Origin: Ruminococcus sp.
GTDB taxonomy: Bacteria > Bacillota > Clostridia > Oscillospirales > Ruminococcaceae
Assembly: GCF_024692365.1 (NCBI RefSeq)
Contig: NZ_JAILMR010000074.1
Coordinates: forward strand, 1 to 50,078
Reading direction: 5' to 3'
Length of the DNA stretch: 50,078 nt
Below are positions 1-7,568 of the stretch, piece by piece; the stretch's first letter is position 1; each line of letters opens with the position of its first letter. Made by a program: the position numbers and the translations under genes. A model generated the notes under the pieces. The model ran no database searches and was not told the origin of the DNA. It saw only the letters and a list, made by a program, of their open reading frames with translations.

Positions 1-909
1 TTCCAGCATACCTGCGTAGATAACATCGGGCTTAGCGCCTCTGTCGAAGTATGTGAACTCATCGCCGCCGTCGAATGCCATAGAAAGCTCGATAGCTCTG
101 TCGCCGCGGAAGTTGAAGAGTACAACGCTGTCGCCGTCAACGATCTTGCCAACAGGAGCGCCGTTCTCAGCGATAACGAATGCAGGAAGATCCTGGTCGA
201 TAGCGCCTGTCTCGTTTCTGAGAGTCTCAACAGCTTCAAGAGCGTTTGCGAACTGTCTGCCCTCGCCCTTTACGTGAGTTTCCCAGCCGAGCTTTACCAT
301 ATCCCAGTCAGCCTGATATCTGTCCATTGTGACCTTCATTCTTCCGCCGCCGGAAGCAATCTTAGCGTCGAATGTTGCGTCATTCAGCTCAGCCATGCAC
401 TTCTCCAGATCCTCGATGTAGATGGGAGCGCTTGTTGCGGGAACATCTCTGCCGTCCAGAAGTACGTGTACTCTTACCTTAGCAGCGCCCTGCTCCTTAG
501 CCTTAGCGATCATCTTCTTCAGGTGAGAGATGTTGGAGTGAACGTTACCGTCAGACAGCAGACCGATGAAGTGCAGTGTGCTGCTCTTAGCCTTAACGTT
601 GTTTACCAGCTCATTCCAGGTCTCGGAAGCGAACATCTTGCCGCTCTCGATGGACTCGTTAACGAGCTTAGCACCCTGAGAATAGATCTGACCGCAGCCA
701 AGTGCGTTGTGACCAACCTCAGAGTTACCCATATCGTCATCAGTAGGCAGACCAACTGCGCTGCCGTGAGCCTTCAGAGTGGTGTAGGGGCACTCTTTTC
801 TCAGTCTGTCCAGTGTGGGAGTGTTAGCCTCGGTAACAGCATCACCGAGATTTGTAACGGAGATACCGATACCGTCCATTACAACGAGAACGATTTTTTT
901 GTTAGACAT
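1..909 (-). CDS. gpmI: 2,3-bisphosphoglycerate-independent phosphoglycerate mutase, C-terminus missing
   Basis: Cytoplasmic glycolytic enzyme interconverting 3- and 2-phosphoglycerate. The minus strand reads open from an ATG at 907-909 to the window edge, giving the first 303 residues of a family usually about 510 long. The N-terminus KKIVLVVMDGIG supplies the first metal-binding Asp of the alkaline-phosphatase fold, and MGNSEVGHNALG carries the phosphorylated Ser. LLSDGNVHS, LDGRDVPATSA and DRYQADWDMV follow in the family order. The 3' part lies beyond base 1, so the gene is cut by the window, not broken. tpiA lies 0.7 kb upstream on the same strand, but a terminator separates them. Confidence 0.95.
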   Translation of the reverse strand, partial: MSNKKIVLVVMDGIGISVTNLGDAVTEANTPTLDRLRKECPYTTLKAHGSAVGLPTDDDMGNSEVGHNALGCGQIYSQGAKLVNESIESGKMFASETWNELVNNVKAKSSTLHFIGLLSDGNVHSNISHLKKMIAKAKEQGAAKVRVHVLLDGRDVPATSAPIYIEDLEKCMAELNDATFDAKIASGGGRMKVTMDRYQADWDMVKLGWETHVKGEGRQFANALEAVETLRNETGAIDQDLPAFVIAENGAPVGKIVDGDSVVLFNFRGDRAIELSMAFDGGDEFTYFDRGAKPDVIYAGMLE

Positions 910-985
910 AATAAATACGTCCTTTCTATTTTAGATGTTTGTATAATAAACCTTAGGATTTATTACCGTATCAATAATTGCCTGC

Positions 986-1480
986 TCAATCGAGATCGGA
1001 GAATCTCTGTCTGCAAACAGCATAAGCCATCAGCATGAAGATAAATGCCGCAAGGTTCGCCCAGCCGCAGTATTCCAAAATGCGGAAATGTGTCTGGGTA
1101 AAGGCTTTGACATCAGCACCAAGTTCAGCCGCCGATCTCACTGACTTTGAGAAAAGCAGTCTTGAAACAATGGTAGATGCAGGAAGCATAAGGAAGGACA
1201 GCACACCGATAAGCTGCGGGTCCATATCCTTATCCATCATCAGTTTGAGCAAGAACCAGAATATAAAGTAGAGTATAATGCCGCCGAGAAGTACGGCAGC
1301 AATTGTCATATCGGGATTATTTGCGGGGATATCGCTGATTTTTATATCGAAGAATTTTATCAGCGCATCGTCATAAAATGCGGGTCGAAAGATCAACAGT
1401 ACAGTTGTTAATAGCATATAGACAACTTCGGATACTATCGAAAGTGTCATAAGTCGGCGCATTAGCCTGCTTCTTTTCAT
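986..1480 (-). CDS. Hypothetical multi-spanning membrane protein
   Basis: Unrecognised 164-residue membrane protein. After a short basic N-terminus (MKRSRLMRRLM) there are about four hydrophobic segments, roughly residues 10-30, 60-80, 95-110 and 135-155, with a short soluble loop (SAAELGADVKAF) before the last. The start at 1480 was chosen over an upstream in-frame ATG because GAGGTG stands seven bases before it; the upstream start has no ribosome binding site. It sits between tpiA and gpmI on the same strand but after tpiA's terminator, so co-transcription with gpmI is possible and with tpiA less likely. No function is inferred. Confidence 0.65.
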   Translation of the reverse strand: MKRSRLMRRLMTLSIVSEVVYMLLTTVLLIFRPAFYDDALIKFFDIKISDIPANNPDMTIAAVLLGGIILYFIFWFLLKLMMDKDMDPQLIGVLSFLMLPASTIVSRLLFSKSVRSAAELGADVKAFTQTHFRILEYCGWANLAAFIFMLMAYAVCRQRFSDLD

Positions 1481-1574
1481 TTTTACACACCTCATGAATA
1501 ATATCAAACGGCGGATATTTACCGCTGAATATACTTATTGCAAGAATTCCCCAAAATTCCCCAATTACTCTATG

Positions 1575-1603
1575 AAAAAAGGGAGCGGGCTGACCCGCCC
1601 CCC
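1575..1603 (-). terminator. Rho-independent terminator after tpiA
   Basis: On the minus strand a GC-rich stem (GCGGG, loop TCAG, CCCGC, extended by flanking G/C pairs) is followed by six T residues, 25 bases after the tpiA stop. Confidence 0.8.
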
Positions 1604-1627
1604 GATGTGTTTACTGTATCAGAGATA

Positions 1628-2404
1628 TTAGCCGTTAACAGCTGCCTGTACGATGGTGTTGAAGTCAGCAGCCTTGAGGGAAGCGCCGCCGATAAGACCG
1701 CCGTCAACGTTCTCCTTGCTGAGCAGCTCAGCAGCGTTGCCTGCGTTCATGGATCCGCCGTACTGAATTGTTACTGCCTGAGCGGTAGCCTCGTCATACA
1801 GCTTAGCAAGTGTAGCTCTGATGAATGCGCATACTTCCTCTGCCTGGTCAGCAGTAGCAGTCTTGCCTGTGCCGATAGCCCAAACAGGCTCGTAAGCGAT
1901 AACAGTCTTCTTAACGTCCTCAGCGGAAACGTCGAAGAGGTCAAGCTTGATCTGACGTGCGATAACTTCCTCAGTGATGTTGCACTCACGCTCCCACAGC
2001 AGCTCGCCAACGCAAACGATAGGCTTCAGACCTGCAGCCAGAGCAGCCTTTGTTCTCTTGTTTACAGTCTCATCGGTCTCGCCGAAGTACTGTCTTCTCT
2101 CGGAATGACCAAGAACTACGTACTCAACGCCCAGCTCGGTCAGCATATCAGCAGAGATCTCGCCGGTGAAAGCGCCGCTCTTCTCGAAGTGAACGTTCTC
2201 AGCGCCAACCTTTACGTTAGAACCTGCGGTAGTATTAACAGCAGTCTCCAGATTGGTGAAAGGTACACACGCGATAACTTCAACATTGCCCTCAGCGTTA
2301 GCTACGAGAGGCTTGATAGCTTCCAGAAGCTCCTTGGCTTCAGGACGGGTCTTGTTCATCTTCCAGTTGCCTGCAATGATAGCTTTTCTTACGGATTTCT
2401 TCAT
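1628..2404 (-). CDS. tpiA: Triosephosphate isomerase
   Basis: Glycolytic TIM-barrel enzyme interconverting dihydroxyacetone phosphate and glyceraldehyde 3-phosphate in the cytoplasm. The 258 residues match the usual family length. Catalytic residues are visible: Lys15 in NWKMN, His100 in VVLGHSERR and Glu172 in AYEPVWAIGTG. The phosphate-binding end reads YGGSMNAGNA and GLIGGASL. The start ATG follows AAAGGAG at good spacing. The gene has its own consensus promoter (2453-2481) and terminator, so it looks monocistronic. gpmI nearby makes a loose lower-glycolysis neighbourhood. Nothing is unusual in the protein. Confidence 0.98.
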   Translation of the reverse strand: MKKSVRKAIIAGNWKMNKTRPEAKELLEAIKPLVANAEGNVEVIACVPFTNLETAVNTTAGSNVKVGAENVHFEKSGAFTGEISADMLTELGVEYVVLGHSERRQYFGETDETVNKRTKAALAAGLKPIVCVGELLWERECNITEEVIARQIKLDLFDVSAEDVKKTVIAYEPVWAIGTGKTATADQAEEVCAFIRATLAKLYDEATAQAVTIQYGGSMNAGNAAELLSKENVDGGLIGGASLKAADFNTIVQAAVNG

Positions 2405-2452
2405 TTTAAAAACTCCTTTGTATAGAAAATAAGATTAAAACCTACATAACCA

Positions 2453-2481
2453 ATTATACAACAATAGCAGACCAATGTCAA
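2453..2481 (-). promoter_or_regulatory. Consensus sigma-A promoter of tpiA
   Basis: Minus strand TTGACA (2476-2481), exactly 17 bases, then TATAAT (2453-2458), about 50 bases upstream of the tpiA start. A perfect match at both hexamers suits a highly expressed glycolytic gene. Confidence 0.9.
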
Positions 2482-2526
2482 TGCTTGCAGATAAATTTTT
2501 AACAATTGCGGAGCAGTATATTCAAG

Positions 2527-2558
2527 CAAAAAAGGCACTCCTTTTTCAGAAGTGCCTC
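2527..2558 (-). terminator. Terminator of the 2566-3974 operon
   Basis: Stem AGGCACT/AGTGCCT with an 11-base loop; on the minus strand it is followed by a run of Ts just after the stop of the 2566-3120 gene. It shares its stem core with the terminators at 27454 and 31999. Confidence 0.8.
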
Positions 2559-2565
2559 TTTGGTA

Positions 2566-3120
2566 TCATGAATTAAGATAAAGTGCTACGCCGCCGAGAA
2601 TTACCAGCACACCAAGTATGCCGAGGATAAATCCTGTCATTTTGCTCTTGCTGCCCTCGTCGGAAGTATCTTCGCTTTCGGAAGCTCCATCTTCTTCCTC
2701 TGCAATATAATATGTAGCGGGCTTGGCAGGGTCGTATTTGATCTTTATACTGTCGCCCTCGTGATAGCCGTCATCTGGGATAACCTGTAAGTATTCCTCA
2801 CCGTTAACGGTGTAGACTATCTTCCATTCCACGAACTCTCTGTCCGCACCGCCGTTGAGGTCGGGCATGGCGGTAACTATCTTTTCGACTGCCTTTGCTG
2901 TGCCATCAACATAGTTGTCCTCTTTAACGACAGTCTCACTGCCGAGGGTAGGGATAAAGCTGTATCCCTTTGCGACCTTTACAGCTATGTATATCAGGAG
3001 AAGTCCCGTAATGATAAGCACTATCCCCACGATATGTCCCGTACCGCTGAACAGACCGTCAAAGCTTTTGTCGGTATCGTCTGCAAGGGCGAGTAGTTTA
3101 TACATTTCCATCTTATTCAC
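2566..3120 (-). CDS. Membrane protein with DUF3592-like extracytoplasmic domain
   Basis: 184 residues. A hydrophobic segment at about residues 28-50 (IVGIVLIITGLLLIYIAVKV) and one at the C-terminus (about 162-182) flank a soluble beta-rich domain with VEWKIVYTVNGEEY and IKIKYDPAKPATYYI. The pattern 'structure of a typed equation: V.YTVNG.EY, then D.I.I.YDP..P...Y' is that of DUF3592 proteins, whose role is unknown. The linker before the last helix is acidic and serine-rich (EEEDGASESEDTSDEG). The start overlaps the end of the upstream gene by eight bases, so translation is probably coupled. It is the last gene of a three-gene operon and ends at a strong hairpin terminator. Confidence 0.75.
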   Translation of the reverse strand: MNKMEMYKLLALADDTDKSFDGLFSGTGHIVGIVLIITGLLLIYIAVKVAKGYSFIPTLGSETVVKEDNYVDGTAKAVEKIVTAMPDLNGGADREFVEWKIVYTVNGEEYLQVIPDDGYHEGDSIKIKYDPAKPATYYIAEEEDGASESEDTSDEGSKSKMTGFILGILGVLVILGGVALYLNS

Positions 3121-3607
3121 TCCTCAGCATGGGGTTTTCATACCCGTGCTTTTCATAATTGTTGTTCAGCATAGTTATCAGCTTGGTGCTTTTTATGCCG
3201 AGGTAAAGTTTCAGGGGTCTGCTGTCCTTGTAGTAGATGTTGAGTGTCTCTTTGATGACCTTGCCCTGTGAATAATCGTAGCTGTAATCAGCGGCTGGTC
3301 GCAGACAGTCCTTTTTTATCTCGGGGACGATTATGCCCTCGGGGGTGACTATCGTGAAAGCACAGGGGAAGAACAGCACGGTGACTATCAGCGAAAGCAC
3401 GTATACAGGCAGGGACATATTCCCGTTGAAATAACAGCAGGTCACGCCGCCCGCGAAAAGTATCATGCTGAGGATATCGCCTATCTCTGTCAGCGTGACT
3501 TTGTCCTTGGCTGACTTCCATGCCTTTATCACCCTGATATCTGTCACGGTGAGTGCCGCCGCAACTATCGCCAGGCATACCAGCATTACAATATCAAGAG
3601 AATTCAT
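3113..3607 (-). CDS. Hypothetical membrane protein
   Basis: 164 residues with three hydrophobic stretches (about residues 5-25, 45-62 and 68-90), the first being MNSLDIVMLVCLAIVAAALT, followed by a soluble C-terminal half containing TIVTPEGIIVPEIKKDC and LNIYYKDSRPLKLYLGIKS. The arrangement of N-terminal helices plus a C-terminal beta-rich domain with 'TPEGI' recalls PH-like membrane proteins, but I cannot assign a family. It lies five bases after the 3612-3974 gene and overlaps the next gene by eight bases, so it is the middle gene of an operon. Confidence 0.65.
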   Translation of the reverse strand: MNSLDIVMLVCLAIVAAALTVTDIRVIKAWKSAKDKVTLTEIGDILSMILFAGGVTCCYFNGNMSLPVYVLSLIVTVLFFPCAFTIVTPEGIIVPEIKKDCLRPAADYSYDYSQGKVIKETLNIYYKDSRPLKLYLGIKSTKLITMLNNNYEKHGYENPMLRSE

Positions 3608-3611
3608 GATA

Positions 3612-3974
3612 TCACTCCCTTACATAGGCAAGTTCAAGGTCGCCGTCAACGAAGCCGAAGCCTACTGCACGGAAGTTTTTGAGCATATCTGCGAATCTGC
3701 CCTTTTCAAGATAAGCGGATATAAGTTCACGGACATCTTCGTGGGCTTCTTCCCAGCTGTATTCCTTTTCCCAGTAATAGAGGTCTTCCTGCGAGGAATA
3801 AACTTCAAAGCAAGCCCATTCATCGTCCTGTGCATCAAATCTGTCAGAAGCTACCAGCTGAACAGTCCAGCCGTTATTTTCCTCTTCGTAGATATTGAAA
3901 TTAACTGCCACTGCTGTATCGGGCAGACCGTTCTCCAGTTTTTCATCGAGCCAAGCTGCGAATTCTTCGTACAT
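3612..3974 (-). CDS. Small acidic cytoplasmic protein, unknown function
   Basis: 120 residues with no signal or membrane segment, strongly acidic and rich in Trp, Tyr and Glu (EEENNGWTVQL, DAQDDEWACFEVYSSQ, YYWEKEYSWEEAHEDV). The composition and beta-then-helix pattern resemble small immunity or SMI1-like proteins, but no diagnostic motif is visible and no toxin is adjacent, so this remains a guess. The start follows AGGAGA at good spacing. A good promoter lies at 4013-4040, so this is the first gene of the three-gene operon with the two membrane proteins downstream. Confidence 0.65.
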   Translation of the reverse strand: MYEEFAAWLDEKLENGLPDTAVAVNFNIYEEENNGWTVQLVASDRFDAQDDEWACFEVYSSQEDLYYWEKEYSWEEAHEDVRELISAYLEKGRFADMLKNFRAVGFGFVDGDLELAYVRE

Positions 3975-4012
3975 AATGATTCTCCTTTCGTGTGTAGGAC
4001 TATTTACAGATA

Positions 4013-4040
4013 TTATAACACATCAGCGGAGTTAGGTCAA
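4013..4040 (-). promoter_or_regulatory. Promoter of the 3974-2566 operon
   Basis: Minus strand TTGACC (-35) and TATAAT (-10, at 4013-4018) with about 16-17 bases between them, roughly 40 bases upstream of the first gene of the operon. Confidence 0.75.
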
Positions 4041-4049
4041 CCGTTTTCT

Positions 4050-4480
4050 AATTCATAATTGCCCTCGGCCGGGCGGGCCGTTTCCGCCTATTTAAAGTTT
4101 TGTGGAGACGGGGCAATTGCAAAACGGCGGGTCAGCACATTGTGAGTAACCTGCCAAGGAAACAAAGCGCGCGGTCAAGCCTCGCGCTAGCAGGCTTGCG
4201 GAGAGCTCGAGAGGCAGAGCCTCTCGGTCAAGGCGAAGAAGCGACGTGGCAACAGTTCCGTCAATAGCAGACTATCTTCCGACCACATGGCGCGGACAAT
4301 CCCAAACAGTACGAGCGTGTACCAAAGTATACCACCGTATCTTTTGGTATGCGGAGATATTGCCCGCGCACGCCGTCAAACAGCGAAGCGTTTTTGACGG
4401 CTCGACCCGAGGAACGAGGGGCGACCCACCCGCAGTACGTAATAAGAAAACAAACCCGCAGTTCGTCCGCCAAAAAAGAA
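4050..4480. other. GC-rich, hairpin-rich non-coding block of unknown nature
   Basis: About 430 bases between two minus-strand genes with no credible gene: several overlapping 60-100-codon reading frames exist on both strands, none with a ribosome binding site. The block is visibly richer in G+C than its flanks and full of inverted repeats: AATTGCCC/GGGCAATT (4057-4064 and 4111-4118), CAAGCCT/AGGCTTG (4176-4182 and 4192-4198), CGAGAGGC/GCCTCTCG with a three-base loop (4208-4215 and 4219-4226), ACCAAA/TTTGGT (4321-4326 and 4343-4348), and GCCGTCAAA/TTTGACGGC (4372-4380 and 4393-4401). It ends next to the parS-like site. It may be a repeated intergenic element, a structured RNA, or the remnant of a mobile element; sequence alone does not decide. 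Confidence 0.5.
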
Positions 4481-4500
4481 AATGTTCCACGTGGAACATT
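4481..4500. promoter_or_regulatory. parS-like chromosome-partitioning site (ParB/Spo0J binding)
   Basis: TGTTCCACGTGGAACA at 4483-4498 is a perfect 16-base palindrome, extended to 20 bases by flanking AA/TT. It fits the bacterial parS consensus TGTTnCACGTGnAACA bound by ParB/Spo0J. Such sites usually cluster around the replication origin, so this one suggests an origin-side location. It lies in non-coding sequence, and no parA or parB gene is in the window. Confidence 0.85.
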
Positions 4501-4566
4501 TGTTTTGAACATCGACCCGAAAGCAAAATGCACATACCCTCACCGATGAATTTGTGACATCTGCAA

Positions 4567-4597
4567 GAAAAAAGGAGCCGTCCGAAAACAGCTCCTT
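4567..4597 (-). terminator. Terminator after degV
   Basis: Minus-strand stem AAGGAGC/GCTCCTT with a 12-base loop, followed by a T run, eight bases after the degV stop. It ends the long pdxY-to-degV gene run. Confidence 0.85.
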
Positions 4598-4604
4598 ACT
4601 ATTA

Positions 4605-5477
4605 TCACTTGTTCTGTGACTTGAATATCACACCGATTACCTTGGGGCCTGCATTTACTGCGATCTCGGAACCTATCTGATAGCAGTCAGCGGGGGGATA
4701 GCCTAACTTTTTGGTCATTGCCTGTGCCATCTCGTCGCGGATTTCGGTGTCATTGCCGTATACTATGCAGTAGGGTGTCTTGGGTATCTGCTCGCCTGCG
4801 GTGAGTTCGATTATCTTGGGGATAAGCGCCTTGTCGCCGCGTACCTTGGCTTCGGTGGTTATCTGGTTGTGCTGTATGCGGGATACGGGGCGGAGTCCCA
4901 TTATCTCACCCACAAATGCAGCTGCCGCAGGGATACGTCCCGATTTCTTGGCATACTGGAGAGAGTACATTCCGAAGAATATAACGCAGTTGTCTACCCA
5001 GTCGCGTATGAAAGTCTCTATCTCGGCAACAGATGCGCCTTTCTGCGCTTTCTTGGCAGCTTCAACAACTGCATAGCCGTAGCCGCCTGTGTAGCCCTTG
5101 CCATCTATGTTGATCACGCGGAATTTACCCTTTGCTTCGGGAACTTCCTCATAGAACTGCTCGACCGCCATGACAGAATTGTTGTATGTCGCGGAACCCT
5201 TTGAGTTTATGCTGACATAGATAACATCGGTATAACCTGCATTGTAAAGCTCCTTGTAATTCTCTGCGAACTCAAAGGCGGTTATCTGCGATGTCAGGGG
5301 TATGCCGTCATACTCGTCCATCATTTTGTAGAATTTCTCGTTGTCGAAATCAACACGGCTGGTGTAGCTCTTGTCACCCATGCTCATCTTGAAAGGGACT
5401 ACGTGGATCTCATACTTCTTCTCGTTCTCGATAGAGATGTCGCTGGCTGAATCTGTCATTATTTTTATTTTAGACAT
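4605..5477 (-). CDS. DegV family fatty-acid-binding protein
   Basis: 290-residue cytoplasmic protein with the DegV signature. The N-terminus KIKIMTDSASDI leads the first domain, VPLTSQ-type motif IPLTSQITAFEF follows, and the lid region reads YVSINSKGSATYNNS. The second domain has IFFGMYSLQYAKKSGRI and GLRPV. In characterised members (FakB) this fold holds a fatty acid that the kinase FakA phosphorylates for phospholipid synthesis; no fakA is visible here, so the role is inferred from the family. Length is typical. The start overlaps the last codons of the upstream PH-like membrane gene by eight bases, so it is the last gene of that cluster and ends in a terminator. Confidence 0.92.
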   Translation of the reverse strand: MSKIKIMTDSASDISIENEKKYEIHVVPFKMSMGDKSYTSRVDFDNEKFYKMMDEYDGIPLTSQITAFEFAENYKELYNAGYTDVIYVSINSKGSATYNNSVMAVEQFYEEVPEAKGKFRVINIDGKGYTGGYGYAVVEAAKKAQKGASVAEIETFIRDWVDNCVIFFGMYSLQYAKKSGRIPAAAAFVGEIMGLRPVSRIQHNQITTEAKVRGDKALIPKIIELTAGEQIPKTPYCIVYGNDTEIRDEMAQAMTKKLGYPPADCYQIGSEIAVNAGPKVIGVIFKSQNK

Positions 5478-6480
5478 TTGATCTTCCTCCTTGGATTGTA
5501 TCCATTTTACTTTCTATGAATCGCTTTAAATGCGAAAATAAACTGTTGTTTATTTCGTCTGTTATCTCGGTGAGATCATCACTGCATTTCCGCAGGTCTA
5601 TACCTATATTATCCTGCGTGTATCTGACCGAACCGCCTGACATATGAAAAATGATAGTTTCCTCTATCCGTGATTCGCCCCGTGAGTTGATATACTCTCT
5701 TGTAAGCTCAATGCTTTTTATATCGGAGTAGTATATCCTTCGCTTTCGGGGCGGGATAAGCTCTTTGAAAACCACACTGCTTTCATCAGCCTCAAAGCGG
5801 AACGGCGCATATAGCGAAAGCAGCAGCCCAATACAGCTCAGCAGGAAAATACCCAGATGTAAGCCGAATTCGCTGTATGGTCTTACATCGATAACTGCAT
5901 ACTCCGCAAGGAACAATGATCCTAACATCGGCAGTGTAAACAAATATATCGCCAAAGATGTGTGCTTGAATTTCCCTTTTATACCATTGCTTATCTGTAC
6001 ATCTTCCGGGCAAATAGACGATATGTACTCTTTCAAGCCTATCCTCTCATCGATGTAGTCTTTGAGTTCTGCCATACAGCCCCTGCCGCTGAAGTCTCTC
6101 AGCTTTGCACAGAATACATACCGCTTTGTATAGGTCTGTATCACAAGCTTTTCATAAGGGAATACAAAGGTAATCGTCTTATCTACAGGACGTCTGTTCT
6201 CTCCGCAGCTGACTTCCACGGACTGTATATCGCGGTAGTCGATACGGGTCTTTTTGCCGAGTATGCTGAAAGTTACCGAGGTCTCTCCCGCATCATAATA
6301 GCAGGGGATAGTCAGATCTATGGCGATAACACCTATTAGCGTCAGCAGCCACAGCCCCATTGCGGAAACGCTGTCAAATACGGCAGCCATCACGAACCAG
6401 ATCATTAATGGTATGAACAATATGACCGATACTACGGTCGGCCATCTGCCATTGCCCTTGAATTCATATTTTCTTTTCAT
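5470..6480 (-). CDS. Double-unit PH-like membrane protein (paralog array member 1)
   Basis: 336 residues made of two copies of the unit that forms the next six genes. Unit 1 (about residues 1-147): basic start MKRKYEFKG, two membrane helices, YYDAGETSVTFSILGKKTRIDYRDIQSVEV, ending ELKDYIDERIG. Unit 2 (about 166-326): KGKFKHTS, two helices, RFEADESSVVFKE with YYSDIKSIEL, ending SLFSHLKRFIESKM. The helix pair plus a beta domain with 'I.Y.DI.S(V/I)' resembles bacterial PH-domain membrane proteins; that family link is an inference. It overlaps degV by eight bases and lies 17 bases after the next paralog. Confidence 0.75.
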   Translation of the reverse strand: MKRKYEFKGNGRWPTVVSVILFIPLMIWFVMAAVFDSVSAMGLWLLTLIGVIAIDLTIPCYYDAGETSVTFSILGKKTRIDYRDIQSVEVSCGENRRPVDKTITFVFPYEKLVIQTYTKRYVFCAKLRDFSGRGCMAELKDYIDERIGLKEYISSICPEDVQISNGIKGKFKHTSLAIYLFTLPMLGSLFLAEYAVIDVRPYSEFGLHLGIFLLSCIGLLLSLYAPFRFEADESSVVFKELIPPRKRRIYYSDIKSIELTREYINSRGESRIEETIIFHMSGGSVRYTQDNIGIDLRKCSDDLTEITDEINNSLFSHLKRFIESKMDTIQGGRSNV

Positions 6481-6497
6481 GAGTTGTCATTCTTTCA

Positions 6498-7025
6498 TTA
6501 TATTTTTTCAGCACTCATGATCGGGATGCGCTCCTCGATGTAGCGCTTGAGGCGTTTGAACTTGCTGTTAGCTATGTCCTCATCGGACACACCTGACGGT
6601 TTACTAGCGTTATGATATGGTATCAGTACGCACGCGAATGAATGGTCGCCATCATCACAGTGGAAAGTTATTATTTCGATGACACCTGTATATGTGACAG
6701 TTTTGTACCTTGTCTCGTTTCTCTTGGCCGATCTTGTTTCGGTGCGTAGGTCGATGCTTTTTATTGAAGAATATGCTATCTTTTTTCTGAAGACTCTGTA
6801 AAATGTAACAGAGTTTTCGTCAGCGATAAAGCGCACATAAACTGCGATACGTCCGAAAAATAATGCCAGTGCAGAACCCGATATAAATGCTAATATCCAG
6901 AATGTTCGTCTTTCAAGTTCGGAACCGCTCCCGAGTAAATATATAATCAGTCCAAGCCCAACCAAAAATAGTAAACCATCCATTACAGAGTTTTTGACAG
7001 TGTCATATTCGTATTTTTCTTTCAT
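6498..7025 (-). CDS. PH-like two-TM membrane protein (paralog 2, subfamily A)
   Basis: 175 residues. MKEKYEYDTVK is followed by two helices (about residues 14-31 and 42-60), then a beta domain beginning VRFIADENSVTFYRVF with KIAYSSIKSIDLRTETRS, the stretch VTYTGVIEIITFHC, and a C-terminal amphipathic helix NSKFKRLKRYIEERI. It is a close paralog of the 7569-8087 gene (shared SSIKSIDLRTETRS and the following TYTGV.EIITFHC.DGDHSFA). Function unknown; the topology suggests a membrane-anchored cytoplasmic PH-like domain. It lies 16-17 bases from its neighbours on both sides, consistent with an operon. Confidence 0.72.
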   Translation of the reverse strand: MKEKYEYDTVKNSVMDGLLFLVGLGLIIYLLGSGSELERRTFWILAFISGSALALFFGRIAVYVRFIADENSVTFYRVFRKKIAYSSIKSIDLRTETRSAKRNETRYKTVTYTGVIEIITFHCDDGDHSFACVLIPYHNASKPSGVSDEDIANSKFKRLKRYIEERIPIMSAEKI

Positions 7026-7041
7026 TTTTTCATTTCCTTTA

Positions 7042-7533
7042 TCAGGTTGTCTTTATCATGTCCTCAATGTAAGTTTTCAGCTGTGAGAATTTGCTGTCAT
7101 TGAAATCACGCTTTAGATCGCAGGGGTGATGTATCAGGTTTTTATAATTGATATCAAGCCTGCGGCGGTAAATATAGCGTTTACCATATTTTGTTTCTAT
7201 GGTGAGTATTTCATTGTAGTGATCCTGATCACCGCGTATCATCGCCGTTTGAAACTCTTGTTCAACTGATATTTCTGATATATCGCGGTATCTTATTCTG
7301 GTCTTCTTAAAGAATACCTTTATAAGCACCGAACGTTTTCGGGCGTGCATACTCACAGGTACAACTGACAGTATAATAAGCAGTACTATGTATACTGCTA
7401 TGGATATAAGGATGATGCCTGCGTCTTCTTCCCGCAATCTCACGCCTGAATATGCCAGCAAGATCATGAGAACTATGCCGCCATAAAACAAAACGTAAAA
7501 TAACGGACTCCTGTATTTATATTTTATCTTCAT
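7042..7533 (-). CDS. PH-like two-TM membrane protein (paralog 3, subfamily B)
   Basis: 163 residues. MKIKYKYRSP precedes two helices (about residues 11-29 and 38-60), then VSMHARKRSVLIKVFFKKTRIRYRDISEISVEQEF in the shared beta-domain pattern, the stretch RGDQDHYNEILTIETKYGKRYIY, and the C-terminal motif DSKFSQLKTYIEDMI. Its closest relative is the 9272-9817 gene (both have RG(D/E)(Q/H)DHYNEILTI). Two non-adjacent copies of one subfamily show that the array did not grow only by simple neighbour duplication. Function unknown. Confidence 0.72.
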   Translation of the reverse strand: MKIKYKYRSPLFYVLFYGGIVLMILLAYSGVRLREEDAGIILISIAVYIVLLIILSVVPVSMHARKRSVLIKVFFKKTRIRYRDISEISVEQEFQTAMIRGDQDHYNEILTIETKYGKRYIYRRRLDINYKNLIHHPCDLKRDFNDSKFSQLKTYIEDMIKTT

Positions 7534-7568
7534 TTGTTGTTTCCTCTTTATATGTTATTTTTCTCTTT

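Noticed and set aside
274-1038. 254-codon plus-strand open frame over gpmI
   Set aside because: It is the antisense shadow of gpmI, with no ribosome binding site and a composition unlike real proteins here.
1545-1564. Two tandem copies of a 10-base unit (AATTCCCCAA)
   Set aside because: Real but only two copies in a short gap; too small to mean much.
1538-2425. 295-codon plus-strand open frame
   Set aside because: Antisense to tpiA, which is certain from its catalytic residues.
4246-4557. Overlapping open frames on both strands in the GC-rich block
   Set aside because: No ribosome binding site, no recognisable protein features, and the frames run through hairpins and the parS-like palindrome.
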